Notes under the pieces: model-generated | What the model saw: only the letters and a program-made list of their open reading frames with translations | What the model was told of the DNA's origin: nothing | Database searches by the model: none | Origin: Doris montereyensis | Taxonomy: Eukaryota > Mollusca > Gastropoda > Nudibranchia > Dorididae | Length of the DNA stretch: 64,000 nt | NCBI GenBank assembly: GCA_037039925.1 | Contig: JAXRKP010000059.1 | Coordinates: 2,501 to 66,500 of the forward strand | Direction of reading: 5' to 3' | Shown here: piece by piece, positions 63,710 to 64,000 of the stretch | Layout: each line of letters opens with the position of its first letter | Position numbering within the stretch: position 1 is the stretch's first letter | Position numbers and translations under genes: made by a program

Positions 63710-63879
63710 TAATTGGCAACCGATTAGAATTTTTGTCATTTCATAATAACTAAATAAGCTTTGCCTTCATTGCTTGGCAGATAATGAAAAGCTGTGAAAA
63801 TAGGAACTTACACATTCAAGCTTTTTTTAAATTAATTTTATTGAGACAGATGACATCCTTTGTTATATTTCTTTCATAG

Positions 63880-64000
63880 TCATGGCGGCACCGACTGTCA
63901 ATACCGGATACCAAGGTGAAGTTACTTCCTATCTACACACGCTAAATCTTGTAATGCCAGGAAAATCTTCCAACAAATTCACTTCTTTATTTTGTCATTC
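63880..64000 (+). CDS. Possible first coding exon of a further gene (partial)
   Basis: An acceptor-like ttatatttctttcatag is followed by TC and ATG at 63882 with MAAPTVNTGYQ; CAAG|gtgaag at 63914/63915 could be a donor. Alternatively the frame stays open to the end of the window. The ATGGCGGC start is typical of translation starts. No family is recognised. It lies only about 170 nt past the PBDC1 stop, so it could instead be part of a longer PBDC1 transcript. Confidence 0.3.

Overview
The window is animal nuclear DNA. It carries spliced genes with canonical GT-AG introns, long AT-rich introns, tRNA-derived SINEs, DNA-transposon remnants and very many mini- and microsatellites. Three conserved metazoan genes are recognisable by exon-by-exon similarity to their families. 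The gene set and repeat style suggest a lophotrochozoan, most likely a mollusc, perhaps a gastropod; this is an inference and no species is claimed.

Layout. (1) 1-10541, + strand: the 3' part of a MEF2 transcription factor gene. Six coding exons run from the segment just after the MADS/MEF2 domain to the conserved C-terminus; the MADS-box exons must lie to the left of the window. A long AT-rich downstream stretch (to about 18.8 kb) may be 3' UTR. (2) 18.8-33.3 kb: intergenic DNA dominated by a 6.2-kb array of two interleaved 11-bp units (22434-28665), with SINEs beside it. (3) 33328-52435, - strand: a complete 12-exon SMYD5 gene (MYND/SET lysine methyltransferase) whose introns are packed with tandem arrays. 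Two of these arrays begin inside an exon and repeat the exon end together with its 5' splice site. Intron 1 holds a degenerate, probably mobile, ORF cluster and a SINE. (4) 52902-63709, + strand: a complete 6-exon PBDC1 gene, head-to-head with SMYD5 across 466 bp (probable bidirectional promoter). Its introns carry a MULE-like element with a 10-bp target duplication, a 1003-bp element with CAGTAGTGACCGCC termini and TA duplications, and a 30-bp array. (5) 63880-64000: the possible first coding exon of a further + strand gene, running off the window.

MEF2 and SMYD5 are convergent; SMYD5 and PBDC1 are divergent. No operon-like logic applies. MEF2 is a transcription factor, SMYD5 a lysine methyltransferase, and PBDC1 an ortholog of a ribosome-associated chaperone.

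Reading frames are broken at several places in otherwise well-conserved exons of MEF2 and SMYD5, mostly in homopolymers or short repeats. PBDC1 is intact. This looks more like residual base errors of a long-read assembly than gene decay, but reads would be needed to tell. The long uninterrupted ORFs in the window (up to 1956 codons) are products of stop-free tandem repeats and are not genes.
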